A stretch of 60,626 nucleotides of DNA from an uncultured Chloroflexota bacterium (GTDB lineage: Bacteria > Chloroflexota > UBA11872 > UBA12225): NCBI GenBank assembly GCA_902805635.1, contig CADCTC010000095.1:1-60626 (forward strand), given 5' to 3'. The notes under the pieces are model-generated. The model made no database searches. It saw only the letters and a list, made by a program, of their open reading frames with translations, and was not told the DNA's origin. Both the position numbers and the translations under genes were made by a program. Shown here piece after piece: positions 8,500-18,815 of this stretch (positions are counted from its first letter, which is position 1; every line of letters starts with the position of its first letter).

Positions 8500-9633
8500 T
8501 TACACGGCATACAGCACGGAGCCGTCTTGCCGCAGCGGGTTTGCGTTAGGGTCCCACATCTTGCGACCCACTTCCTTGAGCTTCTCCACGTCCACCGTCA
8601 CACCCAGGCCGGGCGCATCCGGGGCGGCGATGTAGCCGCCCTCCCGCTTGAGCGCGCCGGGGAACGCAGCGCGCAGCGGTCCCTCGTCGCCGCGCGAGTA
8701 TTCCTGGGTCACAAAGTTGGGGATGGACACGTCCAGGTGGATCGAGGCTGCCGTCAGCAGCGGGGTGAGGAAGTTGTGCGTCACCACCGCGCAGTGGAAC
8801 GACTCGGCCACCGCGGCGATCTTCTTGACGTGCGTCAAGCCACCGGCCAGTCCCACGTCCGGGCGCACGTACTGCGGGCCACTGCCGGCCAGCAGCTCAC
8901 GGAACTCCCAAATCGAGTGCATGCGCTCGCCGTTGGCCAGCGGACTGCTGATGCGCCGCGCGATCTCCCCCTGCGACTGGATGCTGTCGATCTGCACCGG
9001 GTCTTCGATCAGCATGGGATTGAAGCGCGCCACCGCGTCGCAGACCGGCACGGCCTGTAGCGGCGTCAGCTTGCGGTGCAGCTCCAAGATGATGTCCACC
9101 TCGGCGCCCACCGCCTCCCGCGCCGCCGCCACGCGGTCCACCACCCCACGAACCAGCCCGTCCAGCGTCATGTCGCCGAAGCCGCCGGGGATGGGATCGA
9201 ACTTGATGGCGGTGAAGCCTTCTTCGGCAGCCGCGTGGGCGTTCTTCGCCACGTCGTCCGGCGTGCGGCCGCCGGCCAGCAGGTGCAGGCGCACCTTCTC
9301 GCGGCACTTGCCGCCCAGCAGCTCCCACACCGGGACCTGAAAGCGCTGCCCCTTGATGTCCCACAGCGCGATGTCCACCGCGCTGACCGCACCGCTAACC
9401 ACCGAGCCACGGAACGGCGCCACGCGGTAGAGGTACTGCCAGTGGTGCTCGATCCGGTTAGGGTCCTGCCCCACCAAATAGCCGCGGAAGGTCTTGACTA
9501 CCTCGTGTACTGCGTTGGGATACCCCCAACAGGCGCTCTGCCCCCATCCCACCGTCCCGTCCTCCGTGGTGATGCGGACGACCTGCGTCCCCTCCGCCAA
9601 GAACGACTCGACGTCGGCGATTTTGGTTTGCAC
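8500..9633 (-). CDS. Enolase-superfamily (mandelate racemase/galactonate dehydratase-like) enzyme
   Basis: 377 aa from a GTG at 9633, two nt after the stop of the binding-protein gene; the open frame to 10089 is a shadow of that gene. The N-terminal capping domain (VRITTEDGTVGWGQSACWG) and barrel are complete. Catalytic and metal positions are AIKFDP, Glu/His in ILELHRKL, Glu in LIEDP, Glu in NGERMHS and His in VVTHNFLTP. The KFDP motif, ELHR and the His near the C-terminus fit acid-sugar dehydratases of the D-galactonate/D-mannonate type more than racemases. It would remove water from an aldonic or uronic acid to give a 2-keto-3-deoxy acid. The tight coupling to the lipoprotein suggests the substrate is what that protein brings in. 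Confidence 0.9.
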   Translation of the reverse strand: MQTKIADVESFLAEGTQVVRITTEDGTVGWGQSACWGYPNAVHEVVKTFRGYLVGQDPNRIEHHWQYLYRVAPFRGSVVSGAVSAVDIALWDIKGQRFQVPVWELLGGKCREKVRLHLLAGGRTPDDVAKNAHAAAEEGFTAIKFDPIPGGFGDMTLDGLVRGVVDRVAAAREAVGAEVDIILELHRKLTPLQAVPVCDAVARFNPMLIEDPVQIDSIQSQGEIARRISSPLANGERMHSIWEFRELLAGSGPQYVRPDVGLAGGLTHVKKIAAVAESFHCAVVTHNFLTPLLTAASIHLDVSIPNFVTQEYSRGDEGPLRAAFPGALKREGGYIAAPDAPGLGVTVDVEKLKEVGRKMWDPNANPLRQDGSVLYAV

Positions 9634-9635
9634 GC

Positions 9636-11054
9636 CTACCGCTTCTTCCAGGTAACCGCCTGGCGGCAGTTGCCGTACTTCACCACGTCGTTCGACGCGC
9701 GGTTCGCCTCCAGCATTGCCTCGCGCGCCGTCTTCTGGCGCGCCATGGCGGCCTTCATCTGCTCCGCCTGGAGGCTGAGCGCCTGCAGTCCGTTGTGGTG
9801 GTAGAAGGACGTGCGGAACAGGCCGTTGCGGATCGGCTCCATGAACGAGTCCATGTGGCGCGGCGGCGGCTTGAGGAACGTGTTCTTGTCCTCCGCCGCC
9901 TTGCGCAGCGCGGGGATCAGCAGCTTGTTTTCCGCCATGATCTTCTGCATCACGTCGCCGCCGATGAACTTGGCGGCGGCGTAGGCGGCGTCCGGCGACT
10001 TGCCCTTGCCGTACACCTGTGTGGTGTCGGCGTCCGAGTGGCCGACGAAGGGCAGCCCCCTGCCTGTGGGGAAGGGCACCACGTCCCACTCGAACTTATT
10101 GCCGATCTGCTGGTGGTAGAGCGCCAGCCGGCCGGTCGACTCCTGGGCAAAGCCGATCGCGCCCGACACGAACCGCTCGCCCGTGATGGTCTTGGAGAAC
10201 TCAGCCGCCTCGGTGGGACCGAGCATGACCTTGTGGTCGTTGACTAGCTTGACCAGGAAATCGTACGCCTCGATCGTCTTGGGGTCGTCGAGCGTGTACT
10301 TCATCTTCTCGACGTCATACGTCTCGCCACCGTTGGAGGTCATCCACACCTGGTAATTGCGGTCGATGTTGTCCACCCCATTGCCGTCCATGGCCAGACC
10401 CCAGGAGCCGGCGGAGAACTCGCCGCCCGCAGGGCGGGTGACCTGCTTGGCCACAGAGAGGAAGTCGTCCCAGGTCCATTTGCCGTTCCAGCGCTCCCAG
10501 GGGTCGGGCGCGCCGTACTTCTTGAGCAGGTCCTTGTTATAGGCCAGCAGCATGGAGGTGACGTAGAACGGCACGGCGTACGTCTTGCCGCACCATGTCT
10601 CCACGCCGACGTAGTAGTAGTCCTTGCTCAGGTCGATCTTGTCGGTCTTCAACCGGCCGGTTAGGTCCAGCAGCGCGCCCGCATCGACGTATTTGGCCGT
10701 GCTCCACACGTCGTGGATGAAGAGGTCGGGCGCGCTGTCCGCGGCCATCTGTGTGCCCAGTTTGTTGCGGTGGTCGGCGTCGAAGACGACGTCGAGCTTG
10801 ACGTTGGGGTTCTGCTCGCGGAACACCTTGAAGCCCGGCTCCATGATGTCCAGGCGCTGCTGCGGGAAGAACGTCTGGTAGGTGATGCTCGCGGGCGCGC
10901 CGCCCGCCGCCGGCTTGGCGCCGCCCGCTGTGCCCGACGCCTCCTGCCCGCACGCTGCCAGCGCCAGTGTGGCCGCACCGGCGGCGCCACTCAGCAGCAC
11001 TCCGCGGCGCGTTGTCCCCTTGTTCACAGTGTCCTGGTGTGTGGTCGCTCCCAT
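9636..11054 (-). CDS. Extracellular sugar-binding lipoprotein (SBP family 1)
   Basis: 472 aa. The ATG at 11054 is preferred over 11072 because GAGGGAGG lies 6-8 nt before it. The N-terminus has TTRRGVLLSG (Tat-like twin Arg), a hydrophobic core and the lipobox LAAC, so it should be exported and lipid-anchored. The mature part has the two-lobe pattern of ABC carbohydrate-binding proteins (NPNVKLDVVF, APDLFIHDVWSTAKY, YYVGVETW, KYGAPDPWERW, Trp-rich hinge, FPTGRGLPFVGHSD). It is the first gene of the minus-strand block. No permease or ATPase gene follows; the next gene is the enolase-superfamily enzyme. Confidence 0.93.
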   Translation of the reverse strand: MGATTHQDTVNKGTTRRGVLLSGAAGAATLALAACGQEASGTAGGAKPAAGGAPASITYQTFFPQQRLDIMEPGFKVFREQNPNVKLDVVFDADHRNKLGTQMAADSAPDLFIHDVWSTAKYVDAGALLDLTGRLKTDKIDLSKDYYYVGVETWCGKTYAVPFYVTSMLLAYNKDLLKKYGAPDPWERWNGKWTWDDFLSVAKQVTRPAGGEFSAGSWGLAMDGNGVDNIDRNYQVWMTSNGGETYDVEKMKYTLDDPKTIEAYDFLVKLVNDHKVMLGPTEAAEFSKTITGERFVSGAIGFAQESTGRLALYHQQIGNKFEWDVVPFPTGRGLPFVGHSDADTTQVYGKGKSPDAAYAAAKFIGGDVMQKIMAENKLLIPALRKAAEDKNTFLKPPPRHMDSFMEPIRNGLFRTSFYHHNGLQALSLQAEQMKAAMARQKTAREAMLEANRASNDVVKYGNCRQAVTWKKR

Positions 11055-11298
11055 CTGCGTTGCCTCCCTCATTACCTACTCACCGCTCGTCCCGTCGGAG
11101 CAGCGGACTGTCACCAGGGTAGCGCAGCGTGAGAGTGGGCGCCAGCCGCTTCGATTGAGCCCTCGTGCAGCAGCACAGCCACCATGCGGATGCGTTGGCT
11201 CTCTTCCACCGCCTCGGCTAGCTTCTCCGGCAGCTAGCCGACTGGTCCATAGCCGTCAATCACACGTAGCGGTCAATCAGTATTCTCCTTGCAAAGCT

Positions 11299-12543
<1,245 letters not shown>

Positions 12544-12564
12544 CCTTCCGTTTATACATGAACT

Positions 12565-13056
12565 ATGAGCCAGAGCGAAGCGAGCAGCAGTGGGAAGCGT
12601 GACGACGGGTACGACGTACACGTCTACGGCGTGAATCACGTCGGCATCGAGGTGAGCGACGTGGAGAAGGCGGTCGAGTTCTACGAAGACGTCTTCAACC
12701 TCAAGATGCTCAAGGGCGGCGAAGGCGCAGCCTGGTGCCAGTTGGGCGAGCACCAGTTCCTGGCGATCTTCGACGTGAAGGAGCCGCGCCACGGGCAGAT
12801 GAAGCACTTCGGCTTCATGGTGAAGACCGAAGAGCAGATCAACGCCGTGAAGAAGAAACTGCGCGAGAAGTACAAGCTGCACGTCAACGAGGGCGGCTTC
12901 ACGCGCTGCGATTTCGAGGACCCCTGGGGCAACCACATCCAGGTGGGCGACCTGCACGACGAGTCGCTGGTCTGGCTGCTGCCCTACCGCGAGGTGCAGA
13001 CCCTCGGCATCGATTTCGGCCAGCCCAAAGAAGCCTTCAAGAACGAAGACCTGTAG
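12565..13056 (+). CDS. VOC (glyoxalase/bleomycin-resistance) family protein
   Basis: 163 aa. Two beta-alpha-beta-beta-beta modules: VYGVNHVGIEVSDVEKAVEFYEDVF and MKHFGFMV...DPWGNHIQVGD. Metal-binding His residues are in VNHVGI and MKHFGF. The position that is usually Glu at the end (GNxIEL) is Gln here, so a metal-dependent reaction is uncertain. The first 18 residues are hydrophilic and Ser-rich. Members are dioxygenases, lyases, epimerases or resistance proteins; nothing here picks one. It may be co-transcribed with the thiolase. Confidence 0.88.
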   Translation: MSQSEASSSGKRDDGYDVHVYGVNHVGIEVSDVEKAVEFYEDVFNLKMLKGGEGAAWCQLGEHQFLAIFDVKEPRHGQMKHFGFMVKTEEQINAVKKKLREKYKLHVNEGGFTRCDFEDPWGNHIQVGDLHDESLVWLLPYREVQTLGIDFGQPKEAFKNEDL

Positions 13057-13087
13057 CCTCGCCACGCCCGCCATGTAGTGGGACTCC

Positions 13088-14332
13088 CTAGCCGTACCGC
13101 GCCCGCAGCGTCAACTGCGCGGCCAGGGCGGCCCCCAGGCTGATGACGCCGGTGGTGACGAAGACGGCGCCGAGGCCGGCCTGCTCGCCGATGAAGCCGC
13201 CGGCCAGGGGGCCCAGGAACATGCCGATGGCGTACACCGCCTGGTAGACGCCCATGGCGGTGGCGCGCTCTCGCTGGTCCACACTCAAGATCGCCAGGCT
13301 CATCAGGCTCACGCCCAGCAGGCCGCGCCCCAGGCCGGCGATGAGCTGCAGCACCGTCAAGCTGACGAAGCTGGTGGCCAGCGGCGTGGCCAGCGTCATC
13401 AGCCCGGAGAGCGCCAGCCCCGCCACCACCGTGGCGCGGAAGCCGGTGCGCTCGGTCAGCCGCGCCGCCACCGGCTGCGCCAGCGTGAACGGGATCAACG
13501 AGACGGCCGTCAGGAGTCCCAGGTCAGTGCGCGTGGCGCCCAGCTCCTTGGCGTACACCGGGATGAAGCCAAAGATGGTGGTGAAGGTGGCGTAGGTGTT
13601 GAGAGCGGAGAGGGTGGAGACGAGCAGCAAGGTGCGTGACGTGCCCACCTGCCACAGCCGGCCGAACGTCACCGGGGCCGCACGCCGGTTCGCCGCGCGC
13701 GGCTCACGGCAGGTCAGCATCAGCGCGGTGCCGGCCAGGCCGGTGACGATGGAGAGCACGAACGGCGCGCGCCAGTCGAACGCCTCGGCCGCGGCTCCGC
13801 CGGCGTAGGTGGCGATCACCTGGCCTAGCCCGTTGGTGAGGCCCATGCCGGCGATGGCGCGCGCCGCCTGCGCGGGCGGGTAATACCCGGAGTACATCAC
13901 CGTGATGGCCACCCAGCCACACGCCGCTACGCCGGTGATCGCCCGCGCCGCCACGAGGAACCACGGCGATGGCGCCCAGATGAAGCCGAGCGCCCCCACC
14001 GCCGTCAGCAGCACCCCCACCACCACGAAGGGCTTGCGCCGGCCCAGCGCGTCAGATGCCAGCCCGGTGGGGATGCGCAGCAGCAGCTGCATCACGCCGT
14101 AGGCGCTCAGCATCACCCCCACCAGCCAGAGCGGCGCCCCCATCCCCTGCGCGTACACCGGCAGGATTGGCACGTAGAAATAGAGCGAGAGCCAGTAGAG
14201 GAAGTTCCCCGCCTGGAACAGCGGCCGGCCGTTAGCCGGCTGTGCCGTGACCGGCTCCGCTGGGTCCGCTGACCCGGCCGGCCGAACTGGCGCGAGCTCG
14301 CTCGGTGGCAGCGAGATCGACGGCGTCGTCAC
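13088..14332 (-). CDS. MFS transporter
   Basis: 414 aa with about 12 membrane segments from residue 40 on and the MFS signature between TM2 and TM3 (GLASDALGRRKPF). Start is a GTG at 14332, because no ATG, GTG or TTG occurs between it and TM1. This makes it overlap the HyuB-like gene by 101 nt in another frame, and both stay open throughout the overlap. The family covers drug efflux and metabolite export or import. Position after the hydantoinase/oxoprolinase pair suggests it carries their substrate or product across the membrane. Confidence 0.92.
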   Translation of the reverse strand: MTTPSISLPPSELAPVRPAGSADPAEPVTAQPANGRPLFQAGNFLYWLSLYFYVPILPVYAQGMGAPLWLVGVMLSAYGVMQLLLRIPTGLASDALGRRKPFVVVGVLLTAVGALGFIWAPSPWFLVAARAITGVAACGWVAITVMYSGYYPPAQAARAIAGMGLTNGLGQVIATYAGGAAAEAFDWRAPFVLSIVTGLAGTALMLTCREPRAANRRAAPVTFGRLWQVGTSRTLLLVSTLSALNTYATFTTIFGFIPVYAKELGATRTDLGLLTAVSLIPFTLAQPVAARLTERTGFRATVVAGLALSGLMTLATPLATSFVSLTVLQLIAGLGRGLLGVSLMSLAILSVDQRERATAMGVYQAVYAIGMFLGPLAGGFIGEQAGLGAVFVTTGVISLGAALAAQLTLRARYG

Positions 14333-16082
14333 CGTCCAATACTACGCCGTAGCGGAAGCAGGCTTCTTCGCTCGACACGAGGCCGTTGCGCACGTCCTCG
14401 CGCACCAGCCCGGGATCGCGCCCGTAAGGATCGCCGATCCCGCCACCGCCGGGCAGGCCCATCACGATGCGTGTCTGCGGCTCGACCCACACCGTCGCTT
14501 TTGGATTGGGGCGTTCGACGCCGCTGTCAGTCTGGAGCCAGTACTCGCCCCGGCCGCCGGGCAGGCCGCCGCCGTAGCCGCGCGCCGGGTTCTCGGTGCG
14601 GTCGAAGAACGGCGAGAAGCGGTACGCGCGGGCGGCGCGCGGCGCGGAGATCTCCAGCCAGTGGCCCAGGCCGCCACGCAGCTCACCCGCTCCACCCGAA
14701 TCGGTGCGCAGCTCGCGCCGGTGGATCACCAGCGGCGAGCGCGCCTCCACGATCTCGGCCGGCGTGCCCTGCACTCCAGAGGGAAACGCTGTGCTGGACA
14801 GTCCATCGGCGCCGGGCCGCGCCCCCATGCCGCCCGAATTGAAGAAGAGTAGGGAGAACCGCTGTTCGCCCGAATCGCTCTCCGCCACGGCGCTGCCCTG
14901 GCGTCCGGCCGCCTGCCCGCTCCCAGCGGTGTCGCCGGTCCAGGTCCCGTTGAACTGCGTGATCCAGAGGTTGGAGGAGCCTTCGGCCAGGACGCTGTCG
15001 GGCACGGCGTGGTAGAGCGCGCCGTGGACCGCCACGGGCAGCCACTGGCCGACAATGTGCCGGGCGGCCACCGGCGCGGGCGGGCGGCAGTTCAGGATGC
15101 TGCCCTCGGGAGCGGTGATGGTCACCGGCCGGAACGAGCCCTCGTTGTTCGGCACATCGGGCGCCAGGGCGCACTTGATCCCAAAGGTGGTGTACGCCTC
15201 GGTGTAGTTCATCACCACGTTGATGCCGTAGCCGCTCTCCCGGGAAGTGCCGGCGTAGTCCACGGACAGCTCGTCGCCGCTGATGGTGACCGCCACCTCA
15301 AGCGTCACGGGCCGGTCGTACCCATCCAGCGTAACGCTGTTGCGGTAGGTGCCGTCCGGCACGCACGTGATCGCCTCGCGCATGGCGCGCTCAGAGCGGG
15401 CGATCACCTCGTCGGCCAGCGGGATGATGCTCTCCAAGCCAAACTCGTCCATGAACTCGAGCAGTCGCTCACCGCCCACGTCGTTGGCGGCGGTCATGGC
15501 GTACAGGTCGCCCACCACGGCGTCGGGCGCGCGCACGTTGGCGCGGATGACCTTGAGCAGCTCGTCGTTCGGCTCGCCGCGCCGGAAGAGCTTGGTGATC
15601 GGGATGAACAGCCCTTCCTCGAACAGCTCGCGCGCGTCCGCCGAGAACGGCCGCCCGCCGATGTCCGCCACGTGGCAGATGTTTCCGAAGAACGCCACCA
15701 GCTCCTGCCCCGCCGAACCGGGTCGAAACACCGGCGTCACCACGGTCACGTCGTGGAAGTGGCCGGAGGTCTTCCAGGGGTCGTTGGTGACCAGCACGTC
15801 GCCCGGCGACAGCGTCTCGGGCGGGTAAACGTCCAGGAAGTGACGGATGCAGCGCGCCATGGAGTTGATGTGCCCGGGCGTGCCGGTGACGGCCTGGGCG
15901 ATCAGGTAGCCGCGCGGATCGAAGGCGCAGGCCGAGATGTCCCCCGCCTCGGCCACGGTGGGGCTGAACGCGGTGCGGATCAGCGAGGCGGCCTGCTCGT
16001 TCACCACGGCGATCAGGCGCGACCAGAACACTTCCAGCGTCAGCGGATCGATGGTCATCTGGCTTGGAGGTGGCATTATCAT
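14232..16082 (-). CDS. Hydantoinase B/oxoprolinase family subunit
   Basis: 616 aa from ATG 16082, which overlaps the HyuA stop in an ATGA (4-nt overlap), a sign of translational coupling. The HyuB signature regions are clear: DPLTLEVFWSRL, NEQAASLIRTAFSPTV, CAFDPRGYLIAQA, GDVLVTNDPW, HFHDVTVV and, near the end, RSGGAGELRGG-like and GGGGIGDPYGRDP. Together with the A subunit it forms an ATP-dependent amidohydrolase or carboxylase acting on hydantoins, oxoproline, N-methylhydantoin or, in related enzymes, acetone or acetophenone. The exact substrate cannot be read from sequence. The C-terminal 35 residues overlap the MFS gene. Confidence 0.94.
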   Translation of the reverse strand: MIMPPPSQMTIDPLTLEVFWSRLIAVVNEQAASLIRTAFSPTVAEAGDISACAFDPRGYLIAQAVTGTPGHINSMARCIRHFLDVYPPETLSPGDVLVTNDPWKTSGHFHDVTVVTPVFRPGSAGQELVAFFGNICHVADIGGRPFSADARELFEEGLFIPITKLFRRGEPNDELLKVIRANVRAPDAVVGDLYAMTAANDVGGERLLEFMDEFGLESIIPLADEVIARSERAMREAITCVPDGTYRNSVTLDGYDRPVTLEVAVTISGDELSVDYAGTSRESGYGINVVMNYTEAYTTFGIKCALAPDVPNNEGSFRPVTITAPEGSILNCRPPAPVAARHIVGQWLPVAVHGALYHAVPDSVLAEGSSNLWITQFNGTWTGDTAGSGQAAGRQGSAVAESDSGEQRFSLLFFNSGGMGARPGADGLSSTAFPSGVQGTPAEIVEARSPLVIHRRELRTDSGGAGELRGGLGHWLEISAPRAARAYRFSPFFDRTENPARGYGGGLPGGRGEYWLQTDSGVERPNPKATVWVEPQTRIVMGLPGGGGIGDPYGRDPGLVREDVRNGLVSSEEACFRYGVVLDGDDAVDLAATERARASSAGRVSGPSGAGHGTAG

Positions 16083-18340
16083 GACAGCTGGTTCGGTGTC
16101 GCCGGTAGTGTCACGACGAGGTTGGCCTGGGCGTCCACTTCTACCTGCGCGCCGAGGCCGACCACCACCGTCGACTCGCGCTCTTCTACGATGGCCGGGC
16201 CATCCAACCGGGCACCGGGCGCGAGGAGGTAGCGGTCGTATACCGGCGTCGGACGGAAGCCGGTTTCCGGGAAGTACGCCGGACGCTCGCCCTTCAGAGG
16301 GTCTGGGTCAGCGCCGGGATTGGACGCGCCAGCGCCACCACCGCCGGGCCGCAGCGACAGCTCGGGCGACGGGCCGGAGACGACGGCCCGCCAGGAGATG
16401 GCTTCCACGGCGACGCCGGGCGGGGTGCGCCGGTAGAGGGCGGTGTAGGCGGTATCGAAGGCGGCCGAGACGGCGGCGTGACTCTGCGCGGAGAGGGGGC
16501 CGGCCGGGATGGAGACCGAGATCTGGTGCGCCTGGCCGTAGAGGCGCAGGTCGCCGGTGCGGGTGACGGTCATCTGCTCCGGTGGGACGCCCGCCTCCTT
16601 CAGCATGCGGCGGCCCTCGGCTTCCATCTCGGCGTACAGCGCGTCCACGGCGGCCCAATCGAGCCGGTCGAGCACGCCGTAGTGGCTGCGCACGAAGTCG
16701 AAGGCGAGTGGGGCGGCGAGGAAGCCCATTGTGGAGCCGACGCCGGCGGCGAAGGGGCACAACACCTCGCGCACGCCGAGGATCGCCGCCACGCGGTAGG
16801 CGTGCACCGGGCCGGCGCCGCCGAAGGCGAAGAGCGGGAAGGCGCGCGCGTCCTTGCCGCGCTCCACGGCGTGCATACGCGCGGCGGCGGCCATCTGCTC
16901 GTTCACCACCTGGTGGATGGTCCAGGCAGCTTGTGTCACGTCCAGGCCGAGCGGTTGGGCGACGTGCTCCGTCACGGCGCGCTCGGCGGCTGCACGGTCC
17001 AGGCTCATGCGGCCGCCCAGGAAGAAGTCGGGGTCGAGGTAGCCGAGCAGCAGGTCGGCATCGGTCACGGTGGGGAGCATGCCGCCCTGGCCGTAGCAGG
17101 CGGGGCCGGGCTGGGCGCCAGCCGAGTCGGGCCCGACCTTGACCAATCCAAACCGGTCCACCCGCGCGATGGAGCCGCCGCCGGCGCCGATCTCGATCAG
17201 GTCGATGGAGGCGGCGCGGATGGGCAGGCCGCTGCCGCGCTTGAAGCGGTAGACGCGGTCCACCTCCAGCTCCGGCGAGATCGACGGGCGGCCGTCCTCG
17301 ATCAGGCAGGCCTTGGCGGTGGTGCCGCCCATGTCGAAGGAGAGCAGGTTGGGGCGGCCCGACGTGCGGCCGGCGTGGGCGGCGGCGAGCGCGCCGGCGG
17401 CGGGACCGGACTCGATCAGCCGCACGGGAAAGCGGCGCGCCGTCTCCACCGAGGCGGTGCCGCCGGAAGAGAGCATGATGAGCAGCGGCGGGCCGGCGCC
17501 AATCGGCGACAGGGGGCCGGAAATTGTGCGGGCGCCGGCGGGCGGCGGGGGCTCATTCCCTATCTGTGATGGAACAGGGGGGTCCGCGCCAGATGGGGAA
17601 AATGGAACAATAGGTGGAACACCCGGCGCGGATGAGAGGGCGTGCAACTCGGCCTGGATGCGGTCGAGGTAGTGCTCGACGACGCGCTGCGTGTACACGT
17701 TAGCGAGAGTGGTGGAGGCGCGCTCGTACTCGCGGATCTCGCCCACCACCGCGTGGGAGAGCGACAAGCGCACGTCGGGCAGGGCGTCGCGCAGGATGTC
17801 GCCGACCAGCCGCTCGTGAGTCGGATTGACGTAACTGTGCAGGAAGCAGACGGCAACCGCCTGCACGCCGGCCTCGAGCAGCGTCTCGGCCAGAGCACGC
17901 ACCTCCGCCGGGTCGACTGGCTTGAACACGCTGCCGTCGGCCAGCAGGCGCTCGGCCACCTCGAAGCGCAGGTGGCGGGGCGCGAGCGGCGCGGGACGCC
18001 GGAGGAAGATGTCGTACATGTCGTAGCGGTGCTCGCGCGCGATCTCCACGGCGTCGCGGAATCCGCGCGTGGTGACCAGGGCGGTACGGTCGCCCTTGCG
18101 CTCGATGAGGGCGTTGGTGACCAGGGTGGTGCCGTGCACGACGGTGCGCAGTTGGGCGGCGTTCACGCCGGCGCGGGCCAGCAGCTCGCCCAGGCCGCTG
18201 GCGACGGCGCGTGCGGGGTCATCCGGCGTGGTGAGTGTCTTGCCGGTCCAGAAGGCGCCACTGGCGTCGTCCACCAGCAGCAGGTCGGTGAACGTGCCGC
18301 CGATGTCGATCCCGGCGCGGAGGTGGGGTGCCGATGGCAT
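16079..18340 (-). CDS. Hydantoinase A/oxoprolinase family subunit
   Basis: 753 aa from ATG 18340 (ATG 18367 is the alternative); the further open frame to 19096 is noise antisense to the SDR. The N-terminus has the ASKHA nucleotide-binding pattern AGIDIGGTFTDLLLVDD and VVHGTTLVTNALIERKG. The second half has LLSFDMGGTTAKACLIEDG and GAGGGSIARVD. It is the ATP-using partner of the HyuB-like gene that follows. It is about 50 residues longer than family members because of a Pro-rich segment encoded by about 17505-17640 (PSGADPPVP, NEPPPPAG), lying just before LIMLSSGG. This segment coincides with a TGTTCCAT direct repeat in the DNA. Confidence 0.93.
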   Translation of the reverse strand: MPSAPHLRAGIDIGGTFTDLLLVDDASGAFWTGKTLTTPDDPARAVASGLGELLARAGVNAAQLRTVVHGTTLVTNALIERKGDRTALVTTRGFRDAVEIAREHRYDMYDIFLRRPAPLAPRHLRFEVAERLLADGSVFKPVDPAEVRALAETLLEAGVQAVAVCFLHSYVNPTHERLVGDILRDALPDVRLSLSHAVVGEIREYERASTTLANVYTQRVVEHYLDRIQAELHALSSAPGVPPIVPFSPSGADPPVPSQIGNEPPPPAGARTISGPLSPIGAGPPLLIMLSSGGTASVETARRFPVRLIESGPAAGALAAAHAGRTSGRPNLLSFDMGGTTAKACLIEDGRPSISPELEVDRVYRFKRGSGLPIRAASIDLIEIGAGGGSIARVDRFGLVKVGPDSAGAQPGPACYGQGGMLPTVTDADLLLGYLDPDFFLGGRMSLDRAAAERAVTEHVAQPLGLDVTQAAWTIHQVVNEQMAAAARMHAVERGKDARAFPLFAFGGAGPVHAYRVAAILGVREVLCPFAAGVGSTMGFLAAPLAFDFVRSHYGVLDRLDWAAVDALYAEMEAEGRRMLKEAGVPPEQMTVTRTGDLRLYGQAHQISVSIPAGPLSAQSHAAVSAAFDTAYTALYRRTPPGVAVEAISWRAVVSGPSPELSLRPGGGGAGASNPGADPDPLKGERPAYFPETGFRPTPVYDRYLLAPGARLDGPAIVEERESTVVVGLGAQVEVDAQANLVVTLPATPNQLS
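17568..17621 (-). repeat. TGTTCCAT/C repeat block inside the HyuA gene
   Basis: On the minus strand TGTTCCA begins at 17621, 17609 and 17576. TGTTCCATTTTCCCC (17609 to 17595) closely matches TGTTCCATTTTCTCC at 2259-2273, and CCCCTGTTCCATC (17580 to 17568) matches CCCCTGTTCCATTC at 2286-2299. The two loci share the same order and nearly the same spacing (33 and 31 bp). Here the block is translated and gives a Pro-rich insertion. Confidence 0.6.
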
Positions 18341-18439
18341 GCCAGACAGACCGTCTCTCGTCAGCATGACAAACGGAGCACCGCGGCGGCTACGCGGCGC
18401 GGCAGCGTGTCTAGTTGTCCGGGGTGATCCATTCAGGCC

Positions 18440-18455
18440 CTCTCCTGTGGGAGAG
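18440..18455. repeat. Small hairpin between HyuA start and the small membrane gene
   Basis: CTCTCC-TGTG-GGAGAG, 6-bp stem. It resembles the larger hairpin at 4297-4318. It lies in the 241-bp divergent gap, which holds no gene; no clear promoter was picked out. Confidence 0.45.
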
Positions 18456-18581
18456 AGCGGGTGAATGCGCGGAGCGCAGAGGGCCGGACCCTGGGGAAGG
18501 CCGGGTGAGGTCTGCGGCGGCATGCGGCCGGGTACCATCTGGCGCCCACGCCACGTGAGGTCCGGCGACGAGACACCAAGC

Positions 18582-18782
18582 GTGACCACTTCCCTTCCGC
18601 CGTCCAGACCGCCCGATGACGAAGTGGATAGCGACCGCGAAGACGAGCGGCTGGGACCGGCGGGCTTCCGGTCTTTGGACCGCTGGGAAGTGGCGGCGTA
18701 TCTGTTCTGGGTGATCGCCAGCCTTGCGCTCATCGCCGGCTGGGTCTGGTGGCAGCGCGCGAAGGAAGCGGGCATCCTCTGA
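18582..18782 (+). CDS. Small single-pass membrane protein
   Basis: 66 aa from a GTG at 18582 (a GTG at 18555 is also in frame). A charged N-terminus (PPDDEVDSDREDERLG) is followed by one strong membrane segment, VAAYLFWVIASLALIAGWVWW, and a short basic tail RAKEAG. No family recognised. It ends 33 bp before the SDR start on the same strand. The acidic N-terminal half and the clear membrane helix make it more likely real than chance. Confidence 0.55.
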   Translation: MTTSLPPSRPPDDEVDSDREDERLGPAGFRSLDRWEVAAYLFWVIASLALIAGWVWWQRAKEAGIL

Positions 18783-18815
18783 CCGAGGCTGTACCTAAGG
18801 AAGAAGGAGCACGTA

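Noticed and set aside
9634..10089. Long N-terminus of the enolase-superfamily gene
   Set aside because: This part is an out-of-frame reading of the binding-protein gene; the family N-terminus starts at the GTG 9633.
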